Source of the DNA: Treponema sp.
Lineage (GTDB): Bacteria; Spirochaetota; Spirochaetia; Treponematales; Breznakiellaceae
Assembly (NCBI GenBank): GCA_031278025.1
Contig: JAITLF010000347.1
Location: 1-17,477 of the forward strand
Direction of reading: 5' to 3'
Length of the DNA: 17,477 nt
Position 1 is the first letter of the stretch, and the number at the start of each line of letters is the position of its first letter. The position numbers were made by a program, and so were the translations under genes. Shown one piece after another: positions 1-7,510 of the stretch. The notes under the pieces are model-generated. The model saw nothing but the letters and a program-made list of their open reading frames with translations, did not search any database and was not told the DNA's origin.

Positions 1-354
1 GTAACCCGCTTTGACTGCCTGAAGCAGATTGCGCTTACGTTCAGGCAGAAGGACAGTGAAGGGAAGCCCCGCGTCTATACGCTGCAGCACCCGCATTTTT
101 CGGCCTGGGGCATCCGGGAATTCCTGTTCTCAAAATTGAAGTCAAGCGAATCCCGGGGCAAGCGGATAATCACCTGCACCCTGGACTTTACCGAGTTCGA
201 CAGCGTGGCAGGGAAAAGCCAGGACCGGCTGCTTGTGTCAATGGAAGCGGCGGCCGCCGCGCCGGTTACTTCGGAAAATCCCGAAATAGGAAACGGCCAA
301 CGGGCCGGGCTTGGGAAGAATGGAGGCGAAGTATGGCAAACAATGACGCGCTGA
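1..354 (+). CDS. Partial hypothetical protein, possibly phage tail/baseplate related (C-terminal end)
   Basis: The frame is open from the first base to a TGA at 352-354, so this is the last 117 residues of a gene whose start lies outside the window. A stretch at about residues 20-60 (YTLQHPHFSAWGIREF, then KRIITCTLDFTEFD) has the feel of phage tail or baseplate proteins, where an HP-x-hydrophobic segment is followed by a beta-strand pair ending in a FTEF/LEF-type motif. This is an impression, not a recognised domain. The tail after residue 80 is alanine- and glycine-rich and looks disordered. The next small gene starts inside its 3' end (22-nt overlap), an arrangement common in phage structural operons. 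It points toward the metabolic train on the opposite strand and is probably unrelated to it. Confidence 0.5.
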   Translation, partial: VTRFDCLKQIALTFRQKDSEGKPRVYTLQHPHFSAWGIREFLFSKLKSSESRGKRIITCTLDFTEFDSVAGKSQDRLLVSMEAAAAAPVTSENPEIGNGQRAGLGKNGGEVWQTMTR

Positions 355-485
355 AGCGCCAGGCATTGGCGGTATCCATCGGCGGTTCCGTTGTTGACAA
401 ACGCGCCGTCTTATTCCGCAATCGTTTTGCCGGCCCAGGTCGCGCTTCCTTCGGGCCGGCAAAACGCCGCTACCTTAAACGCTAA
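333..485 (+). CDS. Small 50-residue ORF, possibly the truncated first part of a phage-like gene
   Basis: An ATG at 333 is preceded by a clear GGAGG (322-326) at 6-nt spacing, and the start overlaps the end of the upstream partial gene, so initiation is plausible. The product begins MANNDALKRQALAVSIGG and ends with a basic tail rich in Arg, Lys and Gly. The first 20 or so residues look like a normal protein start. The remainder is encoded across a perfect inverted repeat (424-465) and ends within 4 nt of the convergent ssnA stop. That suggests the original gene was cut off here and now runs into junction sequence. No function is recognised. It could be a genuine tiny protein, but a truncated remnant seems more likely. 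Confidence 0.4.
   Translation: MANNDALKRQALAVSIGGSVVDKRAVLFRNRFAGPGRASFGPAKRRYLKR
424..465. repeat. Perfect 13-bp inverted repeat with 16-nt loop; possible bidirectional terminator or junction mark
   Basis: The arms GTTTTGCCGGCCC (424-436) and GGGCCGGCAAAAC (453-465) are exact reverse complements. The element lies just beyond the ssnA stop, between convergent transcription units, where a shared transcription terminator is expected. There is no long T-run after the stem on either strand; only the AAAAC/GTTTT ends of the arms give a weak U-rich flank. It could instead mark a recombination or insertion edge of the phage-like fragment. Confidence 0.6.
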
Positions 486-1810
486 ATCCGCTCCCACAGC
501 TTCTGCGCCAGCTCCCTGGACTTCGCCAGCAGCCCTTCCTCATCAACCGTAACGAGTTCCCGTTCCCTCATGATGATCTTCCCGTTGATGATTGTGGTAT
601 CCACATGACGGCCCGTAATGCCAAAGAGGACATGGCTGTTGATGGTGTCCGCGTTTACCGGCGTAGCCCCGTTGTAATCCACTATGATGATGTCGGCGTA
701 GTGATCCGGTTTTAGCGTTCCCACCTTCCCCTTGATAAACCGTTCCATGATTCGCTTGTTGTTTTCGAACAGCATGGCATGTGGCTCGGCCCAGGCCACG
801 GACGGAAGGCCCTTGGCGTGTTTGTGCAGGATGGCGGCGGTTTTGAGGGATTCGGTCATGTCCGCGGTATAGCCGTCGGTACCTAAACCGACGAGTATGC
901 CCGCCTTGAGCATGTCCAATACCGGGGAAACGCCCACGGCGTTTCCCATGTTGGACTGGGGATTATGCGCCACCGCAACCTTGCTTTCCTTTAGCATGTC
1001 CATCTCTTCTCCGGTGATATGAATACAGTGGACGGCGATGGATTTTTCAGAAAGGACACCGCATTTGTGCAGCCGCTCTATCACCCGCAGGCCGTATTTA
1101 GAAATCCCGTCTACCACATCTTCAATGCCTTCGGCGGCATGGATATGAAACCCTACCCCGGCGCCCGCGGCGGCCTCAAGGCAGGAGTCCAAGGTTTTTT
1201 CGCTGACGGTCATCTGAGCGTGCATACCAAACAAGGCTTTGATCATGTCGTCGTTCTGCGTATTGCAGTATTTGGCGAAATCGGCGTTCTCCCGAATACC
1301 GGCGGCGGCGATCCCCTCCCCATCCCTGTCCGAGGTCTCGTAGCAGAGATTGCTCCTAAGGCCAAAGAGCTTCGCTGCCTCGGCTATCTTGAAGAGGCTC
1401 CCCTCCACCGCAAAGGGACTGGCATGGTGATCGATGACCGAGGTAACCCCGGAACGTATCTGGTCGATCATGGGACCCACGCAGCTGTAGTACACGTCTT
1501 CCAGGGTAAGCTGCTTGTCAAGGCGCCACCAAAGCCCGGCAAGTATCCCGCCGAAGGTCGTGGCGGGTTTGCCGCCCAGATTGAGCCCCCGTGCAAAGGT
1601 AGAGTAGTAGTGCATGTGGGCGTTGATGAAGCCCGGCATCACGAGCCTGCCGCGGGCGTCCAGGTATTCGGCCTCCGGGTACTTGGCCTTAAGCGCGGCG
1701 GTTCCGCCGGTCTCTTTGATCAGGCAGCCGTCTATTGCCACCGCGCCGTTTTCGATAACGGGACAGGCGCTGTCCCGTGTGATGATTTTTCCGTTTCCGA
1801 TTAATAACAT
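482..1810 (-). CDS. ssnA: SsnA-type putative amidohydrolase (metal-dependent, selenium-linked purine/pyrimidine catabolism family)
   Basis: This 442-residue protein has the chlorohydrolase/cytosine-deaminase-like TIM-barrel layout: a short beta-rich N-terminus, then PGFINAHMH (residues 59-67, metal ligands H65 and H67), FHIHAAE (221-227, with H222, H224 and E227), AVHCIH (H261), and LGTDG (D312). The C-terminal composite domain is closed by the usual D-H-Y-A-D-I-I-I-V-D strand. The length and the GLNLGG/WWRLDK region fit SsnA, the amidohydrolase that travels with ygfK and Se-dependent hydroxylases in enterics and clostridia. Its substrate is not firmly established from sequence; deamination or ring hydrolysis of a purine-derived compound is the usual inference. 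The start is fixed by AAGGAG (1819-1824) 8 nt upstream of the ATG. It lies 64 nt downstream of ygfK in the same direction, with a hairpin in between, and is the last gene of the train. Confidence 0.88.
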   Translation of the reverse strand: MLLIGNGKIITRDSACPVIENGAVAIDGCLIKETGGTAALKAKYPEAEYLDARGRLVMPGFINAHMHYYSTFARGLNLGGKPATTFGGILAGLWWRLDKQLTLEDVYYSCVGPMIDQIRSGVTSVIDHHASPFAVEGSLFKIAEAAKLFGLRSNLCYETSDRDGEGIAAAGIRENADFAKYCNTQNDDMIKALFGMHAQMTVSEKTLDSCLEAAAGAGVGFHIHAAEGIEDVVDGISKYGLRVIERLHKCGVLSEKSIAVHCIHITGEEMDMLKESKVAVAHNPQSNMGNAVGVSPVLDMLKAGILVGLGTDGYTADMTESLKTAAILHKHAKGLPSVAWAEPHAMLFENNKRIMERFIKGKVGTLKPDHYADIIIVDYNGATPVNADTINSHVLFGITGRHVDTTIINGKIIMRERELVTVDEEGLLAKSRELAQKLWERI

Positions 1811-1837
1811 GGCGTATGCTCCTTCTTGAATGAATAA

Positions 1838-1859
1838 CCGCGGGGGAAGCCCCCCGCGG
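1838..1859 (-). terminator. GC-rich stem-loop between ygfK and ssnA (attenuator or partial terminator)
   Basis: CCGCGGGGG (1838-1846) and CCCCCGCGG (1851-1859) form a perfect 9-bp stem with a 4-nt loop in the short ygfK-ssnA gap. On the minus strand the stem is followed by TTATTCATTC, a weak U-rich stretch, then the ssnA ribosome binding site. This suits partial termination or RNA end protection that lowers ssnA relative to ygfK, more than a full stop. Confidence 0.6.
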
Positions 1860-1874
1860 CAGGATCGCTTTTAC

Positions 1875-4800
1875 TCACCTATCACGCCGCACCGCAAGAT
1901 AGGGATATTTCTTCTCGATTATATCGATCATGGCTGCGTATTCAGCGGGAATAACCGCGTCTTTCCGGCGGCAGTCTATCACCTGCCTATCCTTTAACCG
2001 GAGTTTGAACGTATCGGCGCCGCTGATAAAGAAGCCGGGATTCCCGCTGTCCTCAAAATCCTCACGGGTGCAGAAAACCGTAAATTTATCCCGGTACGGC
2101 GTACCCGCATGGGGGCAGAAGGTTGCGCAGTTGCCGCATTCGTTACACATCCTGTCTATGTGGACGATCTGATGGGTTCCTTTGATGCCAGGCGCGGCGC
2201 CGCCGGGAAGCTCTACCCGCACATTGGCCCGGTTAGGACAGACGTCAACGCATACCTCGCAGAGAATGTGGCAGGAAAGGCAGCGGTACCCGTCGGTGTT
2301 GTCCTGTTTCGCCTCCAGGATGACGCCTTTTTTGCGGTAAAGGTCCGGGTAGACTTCCGGGACGGCGGTACCGGCAAACCCTTTGGGGGCGGCGGTAAAG
2401 TCGGCGGAAAGGCCGAGCTTGCGGAGTATGTCCCAGGCGGCGGCCTTGCCGTCGGCGATGGCCTTCACGACGGTGGCGGCGCCGGCCTTGCAGTCCCCCG
2501 CGATATAGACGCCGGGCAGCGAAGACTCACCGGTTTCGGTAACCTCAGGATAGCCCCTGGCGTTCAGGGCAATGCCGTTTTTAACAAAGAGCGCCGTGTC
2601 CACCCTGGCCCCCACCGCGCCTATCACCGTGTCGAAGCGCAGGGTCTGTTTTTCCCCCGATCCCACGATGCCCCGCCTGCCCGAAGCGTCGTAATCGCCC
2701 AGGCACATCTTTTCGCAGACCAGGAAGCTGCCGTCAAAGGATTCAGGCGCCAGAAGTTCCAGCATCTCAACGCCGTCGCCCAGGGCCGATTCCTTCTCCT
2801 CGTATTGGGCGGGCATGAATTCCCGCGTCCGCCGGTACACGACGGCTGCCCACATAACGCCTTTGTTCCGCTTCGCGGCCCGGGCGCAGTCCATGGCAAC
2901 ATCCCCGCCGCCTATGACCGCCACCCGCTTCCCCAAGTCCAGGGAGCAGCCTGAGCGTTTAGAATCTTCCAGGAATTTCAAGGCGTCAATCACCAGTTCC
3001 CGCCCCTGCTGTACCGGGGAAGCCCCCGCCTTCCATGCGCCCGTGGCAAGCACGATATACCCGTGGTTTTGCCGCAAAGCGGCTATCGAATACTCAGGGG
3101 GAACGTTGAATTTGAATTCCACCCCCAGCTTTTCCGCAAGCAGGAAATCCTGGGAGACGGCATCGTCTGAAATCCTAAAGCCGGGGATCACGTGCCGCAC
3201 AATGCCGTAGGGCCGGTCCCGCGCCTCGTATACCGTAACCGGAACGCCGTTCCTGCGGAGGAACACCGCGGCGGCGATTCCCGCCGGCCCCGCGCCGATA
3301 ACCGCCGCGGACGTATCCGTTCTCGCCGGCGGCGGACTGAGCGCGCGGGTATAGGCTTCCTGGGCGCACCCGGCGGCGGTACGCTTCGCCCGCCGGATCT
3401 CCAGAGGGTCCTCGTAATCAACACGGGTGCATTTGTTCTGGCACTGATGATCGCAGATGGCCCCGGTGATGGACGGGGCGGTATTATCAACCGCGATGAT
3501 GCTAAAGGCCTCGCGGTAATTTCCCGCCGCCGCCGCCGCAAGGTATTCGGGAATGCGCTGATGAATGGGACAGCCGCCGTCAGCGCACGGCGCTTTGGCG
3601 CAGTCAAACAGCGGGAGCTCGCTGGCGGTTTTACGCAGGCCCGTATGGCGGTATGCTTTGCGGTACCGCGGGCGTTCAACCGATCCGTCCGCCAGGGCGT
3701 TTAGCCTGGGGACATCGATGACCGCCGCGCCGCCTGCCCCGCGGCTGGCCAGGGCGGTTTCGGCGATCCGGGCAAGCTGGGTAAGCCGCTCATACCCGCC
3801 GGGCTTAAGGATGGTTGTGGCAACCGTTACCGGACGGATGCCGGTTTCCAGGATGTCCCGCAGGTTGAAGAAGTCCGCGCCGCCTGAATACGAGATAGGA
3901 AGTTCCCCGTTAAAGGCGTTGGCCAGTTTCTTTGCCGCGTTGATCGACAGGTGAAAGAGCGCGCGGCCCGACATATACATTTCGCCGCCGGGAAGCTCGT
4001 TCCGCGTGATCGCCACGGGGAAGGTGTTGGTCAGCTTTACGCCGAAAGAAAGCCCCCGCCCCGCCGCCTGCTTCATCAGCCGGCCCAGCATCGCCGCCGC
4101 GTCGGCGAATTGAAGGTCGTTCTTAAAATGATGATCGTCGAAGGAAATATACCCGTAACCCGCCGTATCCAGGATGGCCCGGGCCGCGTCATACCCCAGC
4201 AGGGTCGGGTTGCATTTGATGTAGGTATGCAGGTTCTTTTCGGCGATAAGATAGGCGGCGATCTTCTCGATCTCTTCCCGCGGGCAGCCGTGAAGGGTCG
4301 AAAGGGTTACGCTTACGGAAATTGCCGGGGGGATCGCCTCAAGGTCCTGCCGGGTGAACCCTTCAAAGCCCCCCAGACGGTCCCGCAAATACCGGAAGCA
4401 GCTTTCCCACACCGGGGTATTCCGGGCGTCCTTCATTCCTTCTATATAACCGTCGATCTTTGGGGATTTGATTCCCTCAAGGCTGTACCCGACGCTCATG
4501 TTGAAGATGCAGTCCCCGCCAAAGGGCGTTGTTTCCGCCAGGCCGAACTCTTTTGCCGCCACATGGCAGAGGAACCAGGCTTTGATGTATTCCTCCTGGG
4601 CTTCCGCCACGGTCAGCTCGGTGGACCACTCCACGTTGTAGCCTTCGTCAAGGGCGTTGATGCAGGGGCGCGGCACGGCTTTCCGCAGTTCCCCGCCGTC
4701 CATTATCTGCACGGTTTTAAGTTCCATAAACCGGGAACCGGCGAGATACGCGGCCAGGATGTTCTGGGCAAGCTGGGAGTTGGGTCCCGCAGCCGGACCG

Positions 4801-4967
4801 ATGGGAGAACTGATGGAAGAGCCGAAGAGCGTGATGTTCCCGCGTTCCCCGGCGGGCCGGTAAAATTTTTCTTCTCTAATGCCGAAAACCGAACCATGTT
4901 GATGATACTCCCTTCTGATCCGGTCGAGTAAGTCCGGAAAGGGAATCGGCCTCATTATCTCACTCAT
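1875..4967 (-). CDS. ygfK: YgfK-type flavin/iron-sulfur oxidoreductase (annotated elsewhere as putative selenate reductase subunit)
   Basis: This is a 1030-residue multidomain reductase. Residues 1 to about 450 form a dihydroorotate-dehydrogenase-like flavin barrel (opening MSEIMRPIPFPDLLDRI). Residues 456-513 carry the dihydropyrimidine dehydrogenase/GltD-like cysteine clusters (C456, C461, C466; C505, C509, C513). FAD binding is at GAGPAGIAAA (558-567) and a second dinucleotide site is at GGGDVAMDCARAAKR (686-700). Two C-terminal ferredoxin-type clusters follow (C896, C899, C903, C906, C910; C941, C944, C947, C951). The whole layout resembles a fused dihydropyrimidine dehydrogenase and matches YgfK. 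Family context links it to selenium-dependent purine catabolism, although it was first named for selenate reduction. A start 60 nt further upstream is open, but the ATG at 4967 follows GAGAGGAAAATT and gives the family-typical N-terminus. It lies 111 nt after citXG, across a GC-rich repeat, so shared transcription with the cit genes is uncertain. Confidence 0.9.
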   Translation of the reverse strand: MSEIMRPIPFPDLLDRIRREYHQHGSVFGIREEKFYRPAGERGNITLFGSSISSPIGPAAGPNSQLAQNILAAYLAGSRFMELKTVQIMDGGELRKAVPRPCINALDEGYNVEWSTELTVAEAQEEYIKAWFLCHVAAKEFGLAETTPFGGDCIFNMSVGYSLEGIKSPKIDGYIEGMKDARNTPVWESCFRYLRDRLGGFEGFTRQDLEAIPPAISVSVTLSTLHGCPREEIEKIAAYLIAEKNLHTYIKCNPTLLGYDAARAILDTAGYGYISFDDHHFKNDLQFADAAAMLGRLMKQAAGRGLSFGVKLTNTFPVAITRNELPGGEMYMSGRALFHLSINAAKKLANAFNGELPISYSGGADFFNLRDILETGIRPVTVATTILKPGGYERLTQLARIAETALASRGAGGAAVIDVPRLNALADGSVERPRYRKAYRHTGLRKTASELPLFDCAKAPCADGGCPIHQRIPEYLAAAAAGNYREAFSIIAVDNTAPSITGAICDHQCQNKCTRVDYEDPLEIRRAKRTAAGCAQEAYTRALSPPPARTDTSAAVIGAGPAGIAAAVFLRRNGVPVTVYEARDRPYGIVRHVIPGFRISDDAVSQDFLLAEKLGVEFKFNVPPEYSIAALRQNHGYIVLATGAWKAGASPVQQGRELVIDALKFLEDSKRSGCSLDLGKRVAVIGGGDVAMDCARAAKRNKGVMWAAVVYRRTREFMPAQYEEKESALGDGVEMLELLAPESFDGSFLVCEKMCLGDYDASGRRGIVGSGEKQTLRFDTVIGAVGARVDTALFVKNGIALNARGYPEVTETGESSLPGVYIAGDCKAGAATVVKAIADGKAAAWDILRKLGLSADFTAAPKGFAGTAVPEVYPDLYRKKGVILEAKQDNTDGYRCLSCHILCEVCVDVCPNRANVRVELPGGAAPGIKGTHQIVHIDRMCNECGNCATFCPHAGTPYRDKFTVFCTREDFEDSGNPGFFISGADTFKLRLKDRQVIDCRRKDAVIPAEYAAMIDIIEKKYPYLAVRRDR

Positions 4968-5003
4968 AATTTTCCTCTCTTCTTGTAAATGTTTGAGTCT
5001 TTT

Positions 5004-5071
5004 ACCGCCGCGGGCGCCTGCGCGCACCGCGTAGGCGCCTACCGTAACCGCGCAGGCGCCTGCGCGGTGCG
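5004..5071. repeat. Three GC-rich palindromes in a 21-bp tandem arrangement between citXG and ygfK
   Basis: Three GGCGCC cores (5013-5018, 5034-5039, 5055-5060) have centres exactly 21 bp apart. The copies share roughly ACCGCGYAGGCGCCTRCG. The third is a perfect 22-bp palindrome (5047-5068), and the second has a 10-bp palindromic core with imperfect flanks. In addition CGCACCGCG (5023-5031) can pair with CGCGGTGCG (5063-5071), so the transcript could fold into alternative strong hairpins. There is no U-run, so a standard terminator is unlikely. Transcript punctuation or a protein-binding array are the main options. Confidence 0.75.
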
Positions 5072-5078
5072 GGGCCGG

Positions 5079-6503
5079 TCAGGAAAAAAGCTGGTGCAGG
5101 AAAAAGGTAACGCCCAGGAGGTCCGCGGAACCTCCGGGGCTGATGTTTTTTTGCATGAACTCCCGGTCAAGCTGCCGGGCCTTTTCCGCCGCGGCCGGCG
5201 GATCGGGATTCCTCTCCAAAAATTCCCGAAGGTCCGCTTGTACGGCCCGCAGGGTCGCCAGGTCCGAGCGGTGGATGATGTTGGTGTCGTCGAGCCGGGC
5301 CAGGATGCCGAGGAGTATGACGATCCCGGCGTCGTTAAGGGGGATTCCCTGTTCCCGCATGTGGGCCAGCTGGGGAAGGGCATAATCCCGTACCACGGGA
5401 AATCCCTGGGATACTTCGCCCCGTATGCCGGCAATGCCCCGCGAACGGTAGATCGCTTCGCCGTGGGAAAGCGCGCGGCTTCCGCCGGCAAAGTCGGCTT
5501 TGAGGTTCCGCGTCATGCTTTGGCACAGGGCGAACAGCGCTTCCGCCGGGGGCCGCTCCTGGTCGTGAAACAAAAAACCATAGGCGGCGCTGATGATCCC
5601 CAGGGAAAAAATCATCCCCCGGTGGGTGTTGGCCCCGCCTGAGGCCTCGCGCATCCGCGCTTCGGCGATCCTGCCGCCCTGCCTGAGGGATTCAAACAGG
5701 GCAAGGCCCCCGTCATCCGGTCCCGCCGGTCCCGCCGTCTCCCGGTAATCGAAACCCGCGGCGGCGCAATCCCCAAAGAACGGGGCTATCGCGGCGGCGG
5801 AATTGATAAAGGAAAAGAAATCCATGTCCCTGTGGGCCCCGTTGTGAAAACGGTCCACGAGGCCGGGTTTGGGGCTCACCGCCGCCTCGGAGAGCAGGGC
5901 TTTTACGGCGGCGGATCGGATCGCCTCCTCCAGATTTTTCCGGAAAAAGCCCCCCAGGATGCGGAAGACCGCTTCCGTCAGTTCTTCCCGTGAGTGGGCC
6001 CGCTTTCTTGCGCAGCAGAAAGGGTCCCCGCCGCAGATAAGGCAGGGCCTTCCGGGGCCGCCGCCGTCCCGCCGGGAAATCTTTTCCCCCCGGCCGTTAA
6101 AAACATCGATATCAAAGAGCCGCCCCAGCCCGTGGCGTTCCTCGGCCCAGGTTCCCAGGCGTTTAAGGCGCTCCCCCGTTTCGGCGGCGGCGATAAGGCC
6201 CGTATAGCCGGGGTTCCTTTCTACCCGCTCCTCATGCAGGATGCGTATGCCTTCGCTCCGTAACGCGCGGGAAAAAAAATCCATCCCTTCCCGAAAGGCC
6301 CGCAGCGCCCAGGGAAAGTGTTTGTATTCCCCCGGTATGTTAAGGGAGAGGGAAACCAGGGTCCCGGCGGCTCCCCCCGCGCCGGGGCGGAACCGGGCCA
6401 GCAGTTCGTCCTGCCGCCGTTTCCGGTCCTCCCGGAAATCGAGAACCTCTTGCAGGGTAACCGGGGCAGCCCCGGAACACGGTTCAAACCGGTCTTTGCT
6501 CAT
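5079..6503 (-). CDS. citXG: CitX-CitG fusion: holo-citrate lyase synthase plus triphosphoribosyl-dephospho-CoA synthase
   Basis: A 474-residue bifunctional maturation enzyme. The CitX half (about 1-175) transfers the phosphoribosyl-dephospho-CoA group onto the serine of the acyl carrier CitD. It shows GRLFDIDVF (127-135) and the cysteine/histidine segment RPCLICGG through RAH (152-170), with cysteines at 154, 157, 163 and 164. The CitG half (about 190-474) makes the group's precursor from ATP and dephospho-CoA. It shows SPKPGLVDRFHNGAHRDMDF (210-229) and GGANTHRG (289-296). Such fusions are known from Haemophilus and some lactic acid bacteria, while other species keep two genes. Its ATG overlaps the citC stop by 4 nt, so the two are translationally coupled. 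Both halves look intact. Confidence 0.93.
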   Translation of the reverse strand: MSKDRFEPCSGAAPVTLQEVLDFREDRKRRQDELLARFRPGAGGAAGTLVSLSLNIPGEYKHFPWALRAFREGMDFFSRALRSEGIRILHEERVERNPGYTGLIAAAETGERLKRLGTWAEERHGLGRLFDIDVFNGRGEKISRRDGGGPGRPCLICGGDPFCCARKRAHSREELTEAVFRILGGFFRKNLEEAIRSAAVKALLSEAAVSPKPGLVDRFHNGAHRDMDFFSFINSAAAIAPFFGDCAAAGFDYRETAGPAGPDDGGLALFESLRQGGRIAEARMREASGGANTHRGMIFSLGIISAAYGFLFHDQERPPAEALFALCQSMTRNLKADFAGGSRALSHGEAIYRSRGIAGIRGEVSQGFPVVRDYALPQLAHMREQGIPLNDAGIVILLGILARLDDTNIIHRSDLATLRAVQADLREFLERNPDPPAAAEKARQLDREFMQKNISPGGSADLLGVTFFLHQLFS

Positions 6504-7510
6504 ATCCCGCTTCCGTTCCCGCTGTTCCGTTTCCGCAAATAATCCATCGTGGAGGGGGGGACCAGTTCCCCAACCTCCTCCAGCCTTCCCTGGGACAGCA
6601 GGCTCCTCACCCGGCCGGCGCTTACCGGCGCTCCGCCCTGTTCAAGGCGCCGTATCTCCCGCACTTCGATCCCCCAGGCAGGAAGGGCTTCCTTCATCTG
6701 CCGGTTATACGCCCTGGTTACCGGGTCCAGCGGTTCTTCCCCCACAAAGCGCCGGGTGATTCCCAGGGGGCGGGCAAAACATTCCGCGAACATTTTAAGA
6801 TCCAGCAGGGCGTTTACCGTTTCCGCCCGAACCGTGTCTTTGATGAAATAATCCGGAAAGGTGGCTGCGGAAATAAGATAGGGGCCTGTGGGATGGACCA
6901 GCGCGTTCTTCAGGCGGGCGGTTCCGGCCCCGGCAAGGCGCAGCCGGACCTCCGCGGGAAAGGCGCTTTTTTCCTCGGAAACCACAAAGATATGAAGCGC
7001 GCCGCATTCGGCGGCAGCCTGCTCCGCCAGATACCGGTGCCCCAGGGTAAAGGGATTGCAGTTCATCACCACGGCGCCGGTTATTCCCGCCGCCCCGCCT
7101 GCCGGCTTTTCAAGGGCGGCCACAAAACCGGCGGCGCCGTTTTTCCTGTTTTCCATCAAAAGGGCGTCGCCGGTTTTCGTGATGGGGGAGAAACCGAGGC
7201 TGCCGAACAGGGCTTCGTTCTCCGGCTTGGTAAAAAGAAAGAGGTGAAAGATGCCCCTCCGGGCCGCTTCGCCAACCAGCCCGCTTACAATCCGGGCGGC
7301 AAGCCCCCCTTCCTGAAAGGAAGGCGACACGGCAATACACTTGAGTATGCTGCCGTCCAGGGAACCGGTTGCCGCTATCTCCCCATCCTCGACAAGACAG
7401 AGGGAGTACCCGATCCGGTCATCGTAGTTAAGCCCGTTCCGCGCGAGGAAGCCGCGAAGTTCCTCAAGGTATTTTCCCCGAAAGGGAAAACCGGTCCGTA
7501 TATCCATCAT
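6500..7510 (-). CDS. citC: Citrate lyase ligase (acetate:CoA-type activation of citrate lyase)
   Basis: A 336-residue protein that uses ATP and acetate to acetylate the thiol of the CitD prosthetic group, converting inactive thiol-lyase to the active acetyl form. Residues 1-130 are an acetyltransferase-like (GNAT) domain, with SFQEGGLAARI at 65-75. From about 145 onward it is a nucleotidyltransferase fold with the ATP-site motif NCNPFTLGH (150-158, variant of HxGH). The later SAGRVRSLL segment (297-305) is also typical of CitC. The length agrees with enteric CitC. The start ATG overlaps the end of the upstream membrane-protein gene by 4 nt, and its stop overlaps citXG by 4 nt, placing it in the middle of a tightly coupled block. 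No internal truncation is seen. Confidence 0.94.
   Translation of the reverse strand: MMDIRTGFPFRGKYLEELRGFLARNGLNYDDRIGYSLCLVEDGEIAATGSLDGSILKCIAVSPSFQEGGLAARIVSGLVGEAARRGIFHLFLFTKPENEALFGSLGFSPITKTGDALLMENRKNGAAGFVAALEKPAGGAAGITGAVVMNCNPFTLGHRYLAEQAAAECGALHIFVVSEEKSAFPAEVRLRLAGAGTARLKNALVHPTGPYLISAATFPDYFIKDTVRAETVNALLDLKMFAECFARPLGITRRFVGEEPLDPVTRAYNRQMKEALPAWGIEVREIRRLEQGGAPVSAGRVRSLLSQGRLEEVGELVPPSTMDYLRKRNSGNGSGI

Noticed and set aside
1019..1804. 261-residue plus-strand ORF opposite ssnA
   Set aside because: It is an antisense shadow in GC-rich DNA: no ribosome binding site, no domain, and it lies wholly within a well-conserved gene.
3951..4931. 326-residue plus-strand ORF opposite ygfK
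   Set aside because: Antisense shadow of the flavin-barrel part of ygfK, with no start signal or domain.
4968..5027. 20-residue N-terminal extension of YgfK
   Set aside because: The extension is basic and unlike the family; GAGAGG precedes the ATG at 4967, which gives the conserved YgfK beginning.
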